A stretch of 64,000 nucleotides of DNA from Desmodesmus armatus (lineage: Eukaryota > Chlorophyta > Chlorophyceae > Sphaeropleales > Scenedesmaceae), in assembly GCA_007449985.2 (NCBI GenBank), contig VIIQ02000827.1:310001-374000 (forward strand), written 5' to 3'. A program made the translations under genes and the position numbers. The notes beneath the pieces are model-generated. The model saw nothing but the letters and a program-made list of their open reading frames with translations, was not told the origin of the DNA and searched no databases. The first letter of the stretch is position 1. Each line of letters opens with the position of its first letter. Of the stretch, positions 53,127 through 64,000 are shown one piece after another.

Positions 53127-55090
53127 GTGGCCTTGTTGCAGCTGTGCGCATGTGCACAGTGTCTCTGCGGGGTGTTTGCCTGAGCTGGGGCCGGCACGAT
53201 GGCCTTGTACAGTGGCGTGAGGGCTTCTTGGACAGGAAGGTTGTGACAGTTTTTGACAGGTTGAGCAAGAATGTACTCTGGGAGAGTGTAGCTATGTATG
53301 TTGTATAGTTGTGTTGTGACGCGAGGCTGAAGCCACGCAAGTGTATCGTAAGGTGTGACAAGGGGGTATGTCTGTTGCTGCTGAGGTCTGTCTGGTGTGT
53401 GGCAGGCAGTGTGACTGTCAGGGTATCGTGGGATGCCATGCCTGTTGCAAGCTGGCATACAGCCCTGGGCATCATGTGCCAGAGTGCTGAAAGTGTGGCA
53501 CAGTGCATCAACACCTCACCAGGTGGACTACCACGTGTCTTGTTTTACTGTCTGTGCCAGGCTCAGCAGGAAAGGTCGCAACAGGTTGGACCTTGCTTTC
53601 TTGTCTGGACCCATGCAGACATGGACCCTGCACTCCACAGCCTAGGGATGTACAGTGGTGCTGTCATGTAGAAGCATGGGCTGTTGAAGTTTGTTCTGTA
53701 CTGTGCAGAAAGGGCATGTAATTCTGATTGCATGAGTGATGCTGGTCATACGAGCCTGCTTTTCTATCATTTGGCTGCAGTGTTTTTTTTTGCATTGTGC
53801 AACAACAGAACCCAGACAGCTACTGTCACACTGGTGCTGCTGTTCAACAGCACACTCCAAGCACTCCGCTTGGCAGTCCCCAGCCAGGCAAGGCTGAGGT
53901 GCACATGTCCCCTCGTCTCAATTCTCACATATATCCACACAGCAAGGGGCTCGTAATCCTGGAACCTTCTATCTGCTGTTGCTGTTGGTGCGGTATATAT
54001 ATTGTCAGTCAACTGTGCCGATCCAAGGCAACCCTTATGAGCAGTGAACTTGCAGTGCAGCCGGCTAATGACAGCAACAATCCACCAGCAATACCCAGCA
54101 ACTGGTGCCATTGCCTGCCTGGCCGGGCAGGGGTCCCCACCAGGCAGCAGCATACAGAGGGCATGCTGCAACCAACAGTCCGCCTTGTGCAGCTGCAGGA
54201 GTATGCACAAACTGCTTGTAGGACCAACAGAGCTGCAAACGGCCAGTGCCTCACAAAATCGCCGTACTGTGCTTGCCAATTCACTCTTTGATGGTGTTCC
54301 TGCAGCAGCAGCAGCAGCAGCAGCAGTTGCAGCAATGTTGCACAAAAGCACAACATCAGGCTAGGGTTTTGCTGTCCCACATGGTTTCCGATCCCAGCCA
54401 TGACAGCCGCTCAGCTGTGGTCAAACCACCAACGGCCCACAACGTGGCAGCCGTAAGGCCATGCTGGTGGACCATACTCACACACACCTTGCCCCGCCAG
54501 GCCTGCCGCGAGGGCATATATGAGAAATGGCATCTATATAGATGTGCTAGTGAGGTCAGCATCATGGCACACTATGCTTGTTTGACCCTCTCGAGCCATC
54601 AGCTGGGCTACTACAGCACTGGGCCATCGTTGCTCACATCATTGCGTAGATCAGTTCCTCAGTCGGCACCAAGCTGCGGCCATGGGGGAAGGCAGGCCCG
54701 TCCAGGCCAGACATTGCGCTGAGGCCTGCTTGGTGCTGAGGGCTGTGGCCGGGGTGCAGCAGCTGTGCCAGCACGGGGAAGCTGCTGGTTGAAGGGCACA
54801 CTGACGCGTTGGCTGCTGAGTAGCGCTGCGCAGCATGAACAGCACCGGTCAGATGTCAGAGCGATACACATCTAGGCCCAGGAGCGGGTCAGGGCGATGC
54901 ATACCGCAGTCCTTAGTACAGATACATGCCTAGGGGCCAGCAGTGATACGGGATTGGAACCGCGGCATGCTTGAACAGCAGCCACCCTGCAGCTATTGGC
55001 AAGCAAGTCGCAGTGCGGGTGCCCTGATACCTGTGCTTTTGTAATGCACACGCCCGACAGCAATGCACTGTACTATGCAGCCGGTGTAGC
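53127..55090. other. Intergenic between the convergent bZIP and MYND genes
   Basis: Contains the bZIP 3' UTR, with TGTAA at 53717-53721 about 590 nt after the stop, and the 3' region of the MYND gene. A minus-strand frame at 54659-54871 (Cys-Cys and Arg/Pro-rich) might be a further MYND exon but could not be joined. Nothing else was recognised. Confidence 0.4.
53717..53721 (+). terminator. TGTAA poly(A) signal candidate of the bZIP gene
   Basis: First TGTAA on the plus strand noted after the bZIP stop codon, giving a 3' UTR of about 600 nt. Confidence 0.4.
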
Positions 55091-58000
55091 TCAAAGTGCC
55101 CAAAGTGAGCGCTGTTGGCGGCTAGCTCTCCAGCTGGCCAGTGAACGCACCTGCTGCGCCTGCCAAAGCTTGTCACACAGGGCGCTGTGCAGTTCGGCGC
55201 CCTGCTCCTGGCACTGCCCGCTGCAGTACACTGCACTGTGGCAGGACGAACATGCCAACATCTGCAGGACAAACACAGTACAGTACAAGTATGAAGGACA
55301 AAATCCCAACCTTGGCACCAGCCAGCGAGCCAAGGGCTCAGGGCCTACTTGATGTACCGCAGTCTCGCAGGTCAGGTATTAGGGGGATCGAAATCACCCA
55401 ACAGAGGCATTCAAATCCGGTGGTGTGCCTAACAACGCGCACGTATGGACAGCGTCACATGCTTGCGATGCTTGGAGGTGCCATGGTGACGAGGTGTGCA
55501 GCTACCGCAAACGGACAGCATACAGCCCCAGCATTGGGTGTGTCTTTCATAGTGAGCCTTGCTGCTAGCTATGACAGCTTCCACCACCCAGTCACTCACC
55601 CGACCGGCCGCATACTCGCCGCATACATCGCACACATGCAGCCTCAGCAGCACCTGCTGCCACCGCCAGTACACCTGAGGGTCAGCAAGGGCCAGGCAGG
55701 GTGCCTGCAGACCCAAAGCTTCCACATCAGACTGCTGCCAGCTCTGCGCTCCTGTGGGGCCATCGGCAGCCATGTTACAAGCCTTCTGCTGCTCAAACCC
55801 GAACAGCTGCTGCTCCCTGTACAGCGCTGCAAGAGGGTCTTCCTCTCGCCGCTGCTGCTGCTGCACAGGCTGCAGTGCCAGCCGGCCTGTGCCGGCACGC
55901 ACCCGCTGCTGCCGCTCCGAGCGCTCTATCTCCTGCGCCCTCTGCACTTCAGTGAGGCCTGGGCAGTGTGCAAAGTAGTGACACAGGGCCTGGAAGCCAC
56001 CAACGGACCTCTGTGCTGACGGCTGCAGCTTCTGCTGGGCTGGAGGGATGAGCATGTCGCGAGGGCCTGACACAGCAGCGAGCAGCTCTGGCTGGCCTGC
56101 AGCCAGTGCATCTGTGAAGGACACGGCTTCACAGAGGGTGTCGATGAGCACGTCTTCTTGCGAGCAGCTGCTGCCATCGCCCTGTAGCTGCTGCAGCGAC
56201 GGCAGCGGCAGCGGCTGCATGGAACCGTCAGCGCTGCATGCTTGCTCGCGCAGGCAGGTGACCTGGCGGTTCTGGGCCAGCTGCAGCGCCGCCTGGTGCA
56301 ACTCCCTGAGCCTAACTTCTTCCAAAGGAAGGTGCTCCGGCAACCCAGACAGCTGGCGCACTGCGAAGCCTACAGCAAACAGCCTGCACAGCAGGACACC
56401 AAGCAAACATGTGAATGTGTGGCAAAGAACAACCCTCCACAGACAACCGCAACGGCTGGTATTGGTGCACATCGTATGCATGCACAGAATACTGTGATAG
56501 CGTGTGCAGAAACACGGTGGCGCTTGGCTGCCAACTGCTACATAATCCTGCCGTGCTGAGATTGTCAAGTCTGCAAGACACAACAGGAAGGTGGAAGGAT
56601 CAGGCGCCCTGATCAGGCTGTTGCAACAGCCGCCCACCTGGCTTCTGGGTTCAGGTACAATGTCTCCAGTTCACTGCTGGTCAGCCCCTGCCACGCAAGT
56701 GCTTGCTCCTGCTGCCCAGCAGCTGCAGGGAGATCGCAGCTGCTCCTGCTGCCGCCTTTGCCGCCATTGCTGCCTGCCTTGACCTGTCGCTGGTCTCTCT
56801 GGCGTCTGCTCTTGCCCTTGCTGCTGGTGCTGTGCTGCCTGCCGTTGCAGTCTGCGTGATTCTTTCCACTGCTCCTGACGGGCACATCCTGCTGCGGCTG
56901 CTTGCGCAGTGCTGCCTGCTGCTGCTGCTGCCGCTGCGCATACACCCTGAGACCCACATGCCACCACACGTGGTACAGCTGCAGCCTGCCAGCCGGGTGT
57001 TCGTACTGGAATGCGTCCAGCACTGGTGCATCAAACACCTGCTGCATGAGTGCCTTGCCTACTGCTGGGCCAAAGCTGCTGGGCAGCAGGTGGGCCACCT
57101 CTGGCTGGGGCAGCACCTGGTGGTGCAGCGGGGACAGAGCCAGCAGCACCTGCTTGGACACCAGCACCAGGGAGGGGTGGTAGCCCTGCAGACAGCCAAG
57201 GCAGCACAAAAGCAGCATTTGATGTGGCGGCAGACAATAGATGACACATATGAGCTGTGGTGCATTTGTGCATTGGGAAGTGAGCTTTGCATGATGTGCT
57301 GAATGTTTGCATGGCCCTAAGTGCGAGGTTTGCAAAGAAGAGGCTGTGTCGAGCGCCACAAGCAACAGAGGCCCTTGAAGCAAAGGCCATAAGGCAAGCT
57401 GTCGTACTGCACTGCAGACACCACAGGTGCACACAGTACATGTGTTTTGGAAGCTCAGGAGCCTATGGTTTTATTTTGTCCTGTACCTCTCCCTGTACGC
57501 TTGGCTGCATGGTCCCTACCCACCCTGACAAAGGAGCTATTGATGGCCCTGGCATACTGCCGCAGCACCACGCTGCGCTCCTTGCAGGGCTTGTGGTGTG
57601 TTGACAGGCTGAGGTCTGTGATGTCAGCCCCCTCAGGGCTCCACAGACAGGCCTCCAAGCTGGGTTGGACCACCATCCACTGCCTGTGCCACACAGCAAC
57701 AGCACAGCAAGGCATGGGGCAGCGCGACACAGCATCGCAGGACAGTCACGGCAGCACAGCTCAGCACGGTGCACTTCAGCACAGCACGCAACGGATGTAA
57801 TGCACACCGCTCTTGACGATGCATCCAGGGGCTGATGTTTACCCTGCTGCGGTGTAGAAGTCACAATAGTCAGATCATAATGCCACCACTAGCACTTTGC
57901 CATGCCCCAACCCGCCCTGTCCCATGTGGTCTCACCCAAACTCATTGCAGTGTGGGCACATTCCAGCGTGCTGGGAGTACAAAGCCTGTGCTTCCGGTGA

Positions 58001-61000
58001 TAGTTTTCCCAACAGCCGCCAGAGCAGCCGCCTGAACAAGTATGGGTCATCATACGGCACCGCCCAGCTGGCGTAAGGGCTGCTGGCCTTGCTGCGCCCC
58101 CTTGCACTGCTGCCGCCCTTGCCACTGCTGCTGCCGAGGGTGCTGCTGGCCGCACCTAGGTCAGCGGGCTGCTGCTGCTGCTGTTCCTGCTGCTCCTGCC
58201 TGCATTTCCTGCACTTAGGGTGCCAGTCGCACGGCCCTGGCAGCCACCGCTGGCTGCTGCTGCTGCTGCCCTTCACTTCCACCTGGCTCTGCTCTTCTGC
58301 TGCTGACTCAGCTGAGCCAGGGTCTGCTTTGGCAGAGCCGATGCGTCGCAGAATTGATAGCCGGGTTGCAGTCGTAGTCTTGCTATACATTTCTAGCTGC
58401 CACAGGCTGACGTAAGAAAGGCGCATGTCATGGCAGCCGTGCGCAACAAGCTTCCTGCAAGGCAATGCATGACACAGGGCACGTTCGAGCATGAGCGAGG
58501 CTGGTGCACCCCGGTAGAGGGTCTCCGCCACTTCCCAATGCCTCAGGGATGCGACTGCTCCCTCAAGAATGGCACCGCTGCATGCATCACTTGTACGCCC
58601 ATCATCCTGTACGTATGCCACACAACCCGGACCAGTGACCCTAACAATCTTCCCAGAAACCCAACACACCTTGTGTATATACAGCCTAGGGACAGCAGCA
58701 TGCGAGTCAAGCGCCGCTGCGCTTTGTGTCTGACGTCCTTCAACCCATTGCTGCCGTTGCTGCTGCTGCTGTCAAGCTCCGTGCTGTCATCCATACCCCA
58801 CTCTAGCCACCCCACGCTGCCGCTGTCACTCCTGTCGTCACTCTCGCCCCACCGCTGCCGCAGCCGCCGGGCCACAGCTGCATCTTCACGGCTGCTGCTG
58901 CTGCTGTCTTCGCGCAGGCCGCTGAGGCCGCCGCGAGCAGCAACATGGGCCTCCCAAGCCGCAGCAGTGGCCTTAGCACCGTACAAGGTGAGCAGCTGCT
59001 GCCGCATGCTGTGCAAGGATGCTGCCAGCAGGTTGTTCTGCTGGATACAGTCTGCGACAGCAGAGTGGTCCAGTAGTTCTACCCCACAGCTTTGTAGGAA
59101 GTGCCCCACCTTCTGCACCTGCAAGTGCACCAGGACAGTGAAGTGACGTCAACAGTATGTATGGCCCCAACAACCTTGTTTTGCACCTTCCAAGGCTTTC
59201 TGGCTGCAGAGGATGGGGCTACTCCCACTGTCCATGCCGGATCTGTTATGGACTAAGTAGGTCTGACCTAGCAGTAGTATATGGGCCAGGTGTACATCAC
59301 GCGATGCTGGCGTGGCGTCAGCACTGAGCTTGTACGTAAGGGAAAGCTTGTCAAACCTTGCCCACAGGGCACTACCTAGACAGTCAGTGTTGCATAGCTT
59401 CCTTGAGTGCCACCAGACCTCACCTGCTCTGATCTCTCTGGTGTACCTTTCACCCACTGCACAACTTTCTGCAGGTCGTCAGGGACTGCAGGCTCTTCAG
59501 CGAATGGCGCCAAGTAGGCCAGCGACTCAGCCAGTGCTTGCTCATTAGAACACGCATGTTGCAGGTGCTCGTCAAGATGCTGCAGAAGCTCCTGCACACG
59601 TGCTGTGGCACGTAGCACCCCCTCCACAGCTTCACACTGGGCGCTACCCCAGGTGCCTGCTGCGTACCCCGTACTGCTGTTGCTGGTTTGACTGCTTCTG
59701 CTGCTGCTGCTGCTTGAGGCTTCAGGACTAGCCGGTGCTGCCATCCCAGCCGAGTGCCAGATGCCAGAACCGAGGCCGCACTGCTCTTCAGCAGCAGCAA
59801 AGGATTTGTGCGGCGGCAGCACCCCATAATCACGGCGGCTGGAGCTTTGTGTGTTCGGCTGCAGGGCTGCATTGCAGTCACGGTAGTGACGCACCCGCTG
59901 CACCAGGGAGACCAGCATGTGCACCAGCTGCTGCTGCAGCTGCACGGCAGAGTGCTGTGCGCTCTGCCCAGCCCCTGCTGCATGCAGTGAGCCTGCCCAA
60001 GAAGTGGTACCACTGCTGCCTGTGGGACCTGTCTGGGCGGCACAAGCAGCATGCACTGCAGCCTGGCCAGCTGCCTCAACACCTCGGACTGCTGACAGCA
60101 GCTGCAGGGCCTGCAGAGGCACTGCCTGCTGCCACTGCTGCGACTCACAGCCCCACTCTGACAGCTGGCCCTGCAGGAACCCCAGCACAAGAAGGTATGC
60201 CAGGCTGGCGATGTTGTCCACTGCGTCAGGGCCCAACAGCCCTGACTGCAGGATAGCAGCAGCAGCGGTAGAGAACCACTCATCTGCTATGCTGCTGCTG
60301 CTGCTGCCTGGTGTGAGCTGGCCCTCTGTACTGCCCCTGACTGGGTCATGCTGCTGCTGTAGGCTCTGCTCATGCTGTGCGCTGCTTTGTCCAGACGCAT
60401 GCAGGTGGTCCATCACGGGTACATGCACAGCGTTGAAAAGCCCAGGCCTCAGGAGGCTGTCTACAGCTGCCAGCGTGTCCCCACGTGCAAGGCGCTCAAA
60501 CAATGCCAGTGTGTCGTGTTCCTCCTGCAGAGGGCTAGAGGACCCTGGCTGCTGCTGCTGCTGCTGCGTGCCTGTCCCTTGCTGCAGCCGCTCCTGCAGC
60601 TGCACCAGGAGCTGAAGCAGCAGCTGGGGAGGGACCTGCAGCTGAAGGTCCAGGAGAGGGGCCAGATCCCAGGCCCTGGCCTTATCACTGGACGGCAGGG
60701 CCGACATGACAAGTTCCTCGCTGCTGCCGCTGCTGCGTGACCTGCTGCGGGTGTGTTCAGACGCTTCAACGCAGCGGCGAAGCCTGTCCGAGCCGCCCTG
60801 ACATTCCTGCATTGCCTCCTGGGCTGCTGCATGGAGGAACAGCTGCAGGGTGGCTGCGTGTTCTGGGGTGTCCCTGGGAGCAGGCTGCCTGAAGGCATGC
60901 AGCAAACACAACGGGTCAGTGCAACAAGTTAGCCGCTGAAATTTGGCTTCCAACATGGCAACAATATCTTCATATGTGTGCCTGTAAGATCACAGGTTAC

Positions 61001-62378
61001 ACTGGGTGCCGTTCTGCAGCACTGCAGAGTTCCACCTTTTCAAACCCGGCATTGTTTGCTCTGACAGAAGCAGCACATGGGGCGCTTGTGAGTGTTGAGC
61101 AGGCCGCTACAGGATATGTGTGCTGCGGGGTCGTTGCAGACAGTTGCGACCCTATGAGGACCCCAGTACAGCATAGGCTGTCGATGATGTACTGCGACCA
61201 CCAAGGCAACAACAACTGCAGACGCTGCACACAGCCGTGATGCCCTGATTTTTGTGAGATGCTGGTGCGGCCATAGCAACAACATCAGCTGCTGCTGGAC
61301 GGTAATAACCTATGTGCCTACAAAATCAAGGAGCAAACTTGGCATCATGCTCAAGCACAGCACCTCTTTTCCAACAACTCACTCTGGACACAGCATGCCA
61401 ACAGCCACTTCTGCTGCTAGTGCAAGGCGCAGCTGAGGAGCCAAAGCCTCCAACAGCCGTGCATCCTTTCCCACGGCAGCATCTGCAAATGTGTGGTTGG
61501 CCGCTGTCTCATGCATCAGGTGCGCCACCTCGGGACTGCTCATGCAGCCCACAGGAAACAATGTTGCCGCCGCCTCTGCTGCTATGCGCTCGTGGTGGCC
61601 GGGGCTGGCTGCTGCCTGGATGGCTGCCACTGCTGTGAAGCTGACGAGCTGCTGCAGTTCAGGCAGCTTGCGCAGCTCGCTGAACGTGTGAGGGGCGAGC
61701 AGCAGCGCCTCTGCATCTCGCCACTGCAGTGACAGCAGGCCAGATGGGAAGGTCAGATTATGGCTGCCAAAGAGAACGAGATCAGGCCTCGCATGCTTGG
61801 GCATTGCAGCCTTCCAAGAGGCTCAGCCTCAGTGACTGCTTTGCGCAGCGGGCAACTCTCAGTGATGGACAAACACAGGCATGTGTTGGCACTGCTGCAC
61901 ATGGCATGTGCACTTGACTAGACTGGCTTTAGGCGGCTTGAACTTACCCTTTCTGCGTCCATGCGGTCCTCAAGCTGAGAACCTTGCTCTGGCAGCTGCA
62001 CTTTCTGCCGCTCAGACAGCTGAGCCATCATGGGCAGCTGATGCCGGAGCTCATGCCGAATGCCTGCAGATCGCAACCAAGCCGTGTGTTGCACCAAAGC
62101 ACATGTCACGGGACATTGAGATGCTTGCAGCAGTGCACAACTGTGCTGAGATCAGGGCTGTGCACAGCGCAGCCGGCTGGTTCAGCATGTGGGACGAAGC
62201 AGTTGACAGACTTACCACGTCTTGGTCGAGGCAGCAGCAACCCTCCAGAGTCTCGGGCCAGTTTCTGAGACTTGTTGACCAGCTTGTGTACACCAGGCTC
62301 ATCTTCAAGACCGTGGGCAAGCAACAGTGATGTCAGCACCTCCTTCACCTGCTGCTGGGTTGAGGCCTGCGCACTCAT
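55091..62378 (-). CDS. Giant MYND-type zinc-finger protein, ten exons
   Basis: Exons 62378-62216, 62063-61948, 61795-61383, 60981-59424, 59118-58670, 58577-57936, 57683-57524, 57185-56638, 56383-55600 and 55261-55091 give about 1,667 residues in phase. The only recognised domain is at the C-terminus, split by the last intron: HVCDVCGEYAAGR, then MLACSSCHSAVYCSGQCQEQ and LHSALC, a complete MYND Cys/His pattern (two CxxC pairs, YCSxxC, HxxxC). MYND fingers mediate protein-protein contacts. The rest is alpha-helical-looking with Ser/Gln/Ala-rich spacers (a poly-Gln/Ser stretch near 58130-58280 and another near 59690-59720). Chlorophyte genomes carry many large proteins with one C-terminal MYND finger and no other known domain. 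The acceptors at 61795 and 58577 have in-phase alternatives. Function unknown. Confidence 0.7.
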
Positions 62379-62946
62379 GGCAGTGCGGGACCTGACTGTA
62401 CTGTATGTGTGCCAGCCTGCCTCCTGTCAATCACGGGCAGCTGATCGTGATTTATATGAGATTTAATTTGGTGAGCATAGAGAGGGCCTGTGCAAGGGAA
62501 GCCACAAGGGAAAGGCCTGATAGAGTGTCCTCAAACAGACAGATGTGGCATTGAAGCGCTCGAACACAACCATGACCACATGCGCCATCAAGGTGACTCC
62601 ATGACAGATACAAGTGGTCTTTCAGCAGCCTTGCAGCAACCAACGCACTTCATCAGGGCCAGGCAGTTATTTCAGTTGAGTTTGAACCATATTGTCAACG
62701 GCCACTGCCTGTCAACGTGACTTGCATCTTGTTCATCACCGTCCTGCTGATCGTCGATGTCAAGAAACTTTTTCGCGCGTGTGGCTTGGTGCTGTTGTGG
62801 TTCCTTCATCTGTTGTGCTCCAACAAGCTGAGTGGTCTGCATTGCACGATCAGCACAACCAGCAACAGAACATCTGAATCCAACTGTGAATATTGTCTCT
62901 TCGCCCCTTTGGAGTCTTCGAGCCTGGCACAAGAAGCAAACACAGC
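62379..62946. promoter_or_regulatory. Shared promoter space of the MYND gene and SPC25
   Basis: 568 bp separates the two divergent ATG codons. No convincing coding exon was found within it; no named motif was recognised. Confidence 0.4.
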
Positions 62947-63864
62947 ATGGCTACTGCTATCAACCTGCAAGAGCTGGAGCAGGAACTGACACGCACCAAA
63001 GCCATGTTTGAGCAGTGGTCTGCTGTGGTGCTGTCACGTGCACAAGGGTGCAAGTCGACACATACCTCCAAGCTGCTCTCAAGCAAAGGTTGGCCGCACA
63101 TGCTTGATGGATGAGCAGCAACACCCTGTGCAAGTGCAATCCTGCCGCAACACCTGTTTCTGCATGGCTTCCCTGCAGGCGAGATGGCAGCCTTGGCGGA
63201 GCGCTACCAGCGAGCTGAAAAGCAGGCAGCGCAAGTGCGACAACGTAGGTGTGAGCTTGGGCCCCACATCAGCAGCTGCTGGGTGTCAGGCTTTTTCAGC
63301 CACTTCGACATGGTCCTTGTGCCGGTACAGCAAGCGGTGCAGCATTCCAAGCTCCTTCACAACAGTCAAACCCAGTACGTTGTCTGTGTATGCAGAAATG
63401 GCCCAGGACAGGGAACATGAGCAGGCGCTGCAGGTGACAGCGGATTCTCTAGTGACAGAGCAGCATGCTCTGCAGAAGCGTTTGCAGCAGCTGACACTGC
63501 AGTATGAGGCAGACGTGGAGGACGTGCAGCAGCTGCAGTCAGGTGGGTCAGAGTGTTGCTGTTGTGCCTAGGCTGCAGCACAACGCCTTGTTCTGGTTTG
63601 CACATGTCTTGCCTTTGACTGAAACAGCTGTGTCGTCCTAGCTCACAATGCACAAGCAGCTGGTCCAAAGCTCTCAAGCAGACGCTAGACAGCATTGGAG
63701 TTGTACCCTGTTTGGGCGTGCTTCAGTGACACAACTGATATGCGGCACGCTGTGTGCAGAGGTCGATGCCACGCGGGCAGACGTGAACTTGCGTCTGGCC
63801 AAGCTGGACGAGCTGCACAATGCTTATCAGGATGCTCTGGGCTTGAAGCTGCACTCTGAGGACG
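62947..63864 (+). CDS. SPC25: SPC25-like kinetochore subunit (partial, runs off right edge)
   Basis: Start ATG at 62947 (MATAINLQELEQELTRTKAM), then exons 63179-63244, 63396-63542 and 63760-63864, each bounded by AG and GT. The chain is almost wholly coiled coil (ALAERYQRAEKQAAQVRQ, LVTEQHALQKRLQQLTLQYE) and then reaches KLDELHNAYQDALGLKLHSEDG, which matches the entry to the SPC25 globular domain (Y-x-x-x-LGL). SPC25 pairs with SPC24 to anchor the NDC80 complex to the inner kinetochore. The first intron's donor is uncertain: the phase is satisfied by GTGCAC at about 63039. The globular domain lies beyond the window, so identity rests on the coiled coil and the LGL motif. Confidence 0.65.
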
Positions 63865-64000
63865 GTGAGCAACAGCAAAGTTGGGTTTCAGCAGGCTTTG
63901 TGGTAGCGAGTCCGCAGGGGGGCAGTTGAGTTCTGTGTCTTGGTGCGCACGATCAGTGGTGTGGCGTGGTCAGCCCCCCACCCTCCCTCCCACCCCAAGC

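Noticed and set aside
55141..56019. 292-residue plus-strand frame
   Set aside because: Antisense to MYND exons 9-10, which join in phase and encode a complete zinc-finger pattern.

Overview
The window looks like nuclear DNA of a green alga, most likely a chlorophycean (the Sphaeropleales/Chlamydomonadales side of the Chlorophyta). Nearly every gene is cut into short exons by GT-AG introns. CAG/GCT trinucleotide runs give long poly-Gln and poly-Ala stretches inside proteins. The gene families are plant-type (SnRK2-like kinase, UDP-sugar pyrophosphorylase, organellar mTERF, group-E-like bZIP, UPF0548), and several genes have a downstream TGTAA, the usual chlorophyte poly(A) signal. No bacterial operons, rRNA, tRNA or CRISPR were seen. 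Exon coordinates were worked out by hand from splice signals and reading-frame phase. The lineage and all functions are inferences from recognised sequence motifs.

Layout, left to right: a head-to-head duplicated pair of small secreted Lys/His-rich proteins inside an inverted repeat (1-1.6 kb); a gene-poor stretch; mTERF (-) and RMI1 (+) as a divergent pair (4.8-13.6 kb); a ubiquitin-fold protein (+, 14.3-17.3 kb); a gene-poor stretch; an SnRK2-like kinase (-, 20.3-23.5 kb); a 4 kb gap; a PTEN phosphatase with a very long C-terminus (-, 27.5-32.8 kb); an odd intergenic block; UDP-sugar pyrophosphorylase (-, 34.3-41 kb); a UPF0548/DUF1990 protein (-, 42.9-44.9 kb); an F-box/LRR gene (-, about 46 kb); KIN17 (-) and a bZIP factor (+) as a divergent pair (46.7-53.1 kb); a giant MYND zinc-finger protein (-, 55.1-62.4 kb) divergent from SPC25 (+, cut by the right edge).

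The genes do not form one pathway. There is a loose theme of chromosome maintenance (RMI1, KIN17, SPC25) and signalling (SnRK2, PTEN, bZIP, F-box). The clearest architectural pattern is the head-to-head pairing of genes across 290-570 bp intergenic spaces. The most unusual objects are the inverted secreted-protein pair, the RMI1 protein with a Gln/Ala-rich tail of about 1,000 residues and two SUMO-interacting-motif candidates, the C-terminal ubiquitin fold that lacks the Gly-Gly end, the PTEN with an insertion in its phosphatase domain, and two long hairpins inside introns that look like miniature transposons.
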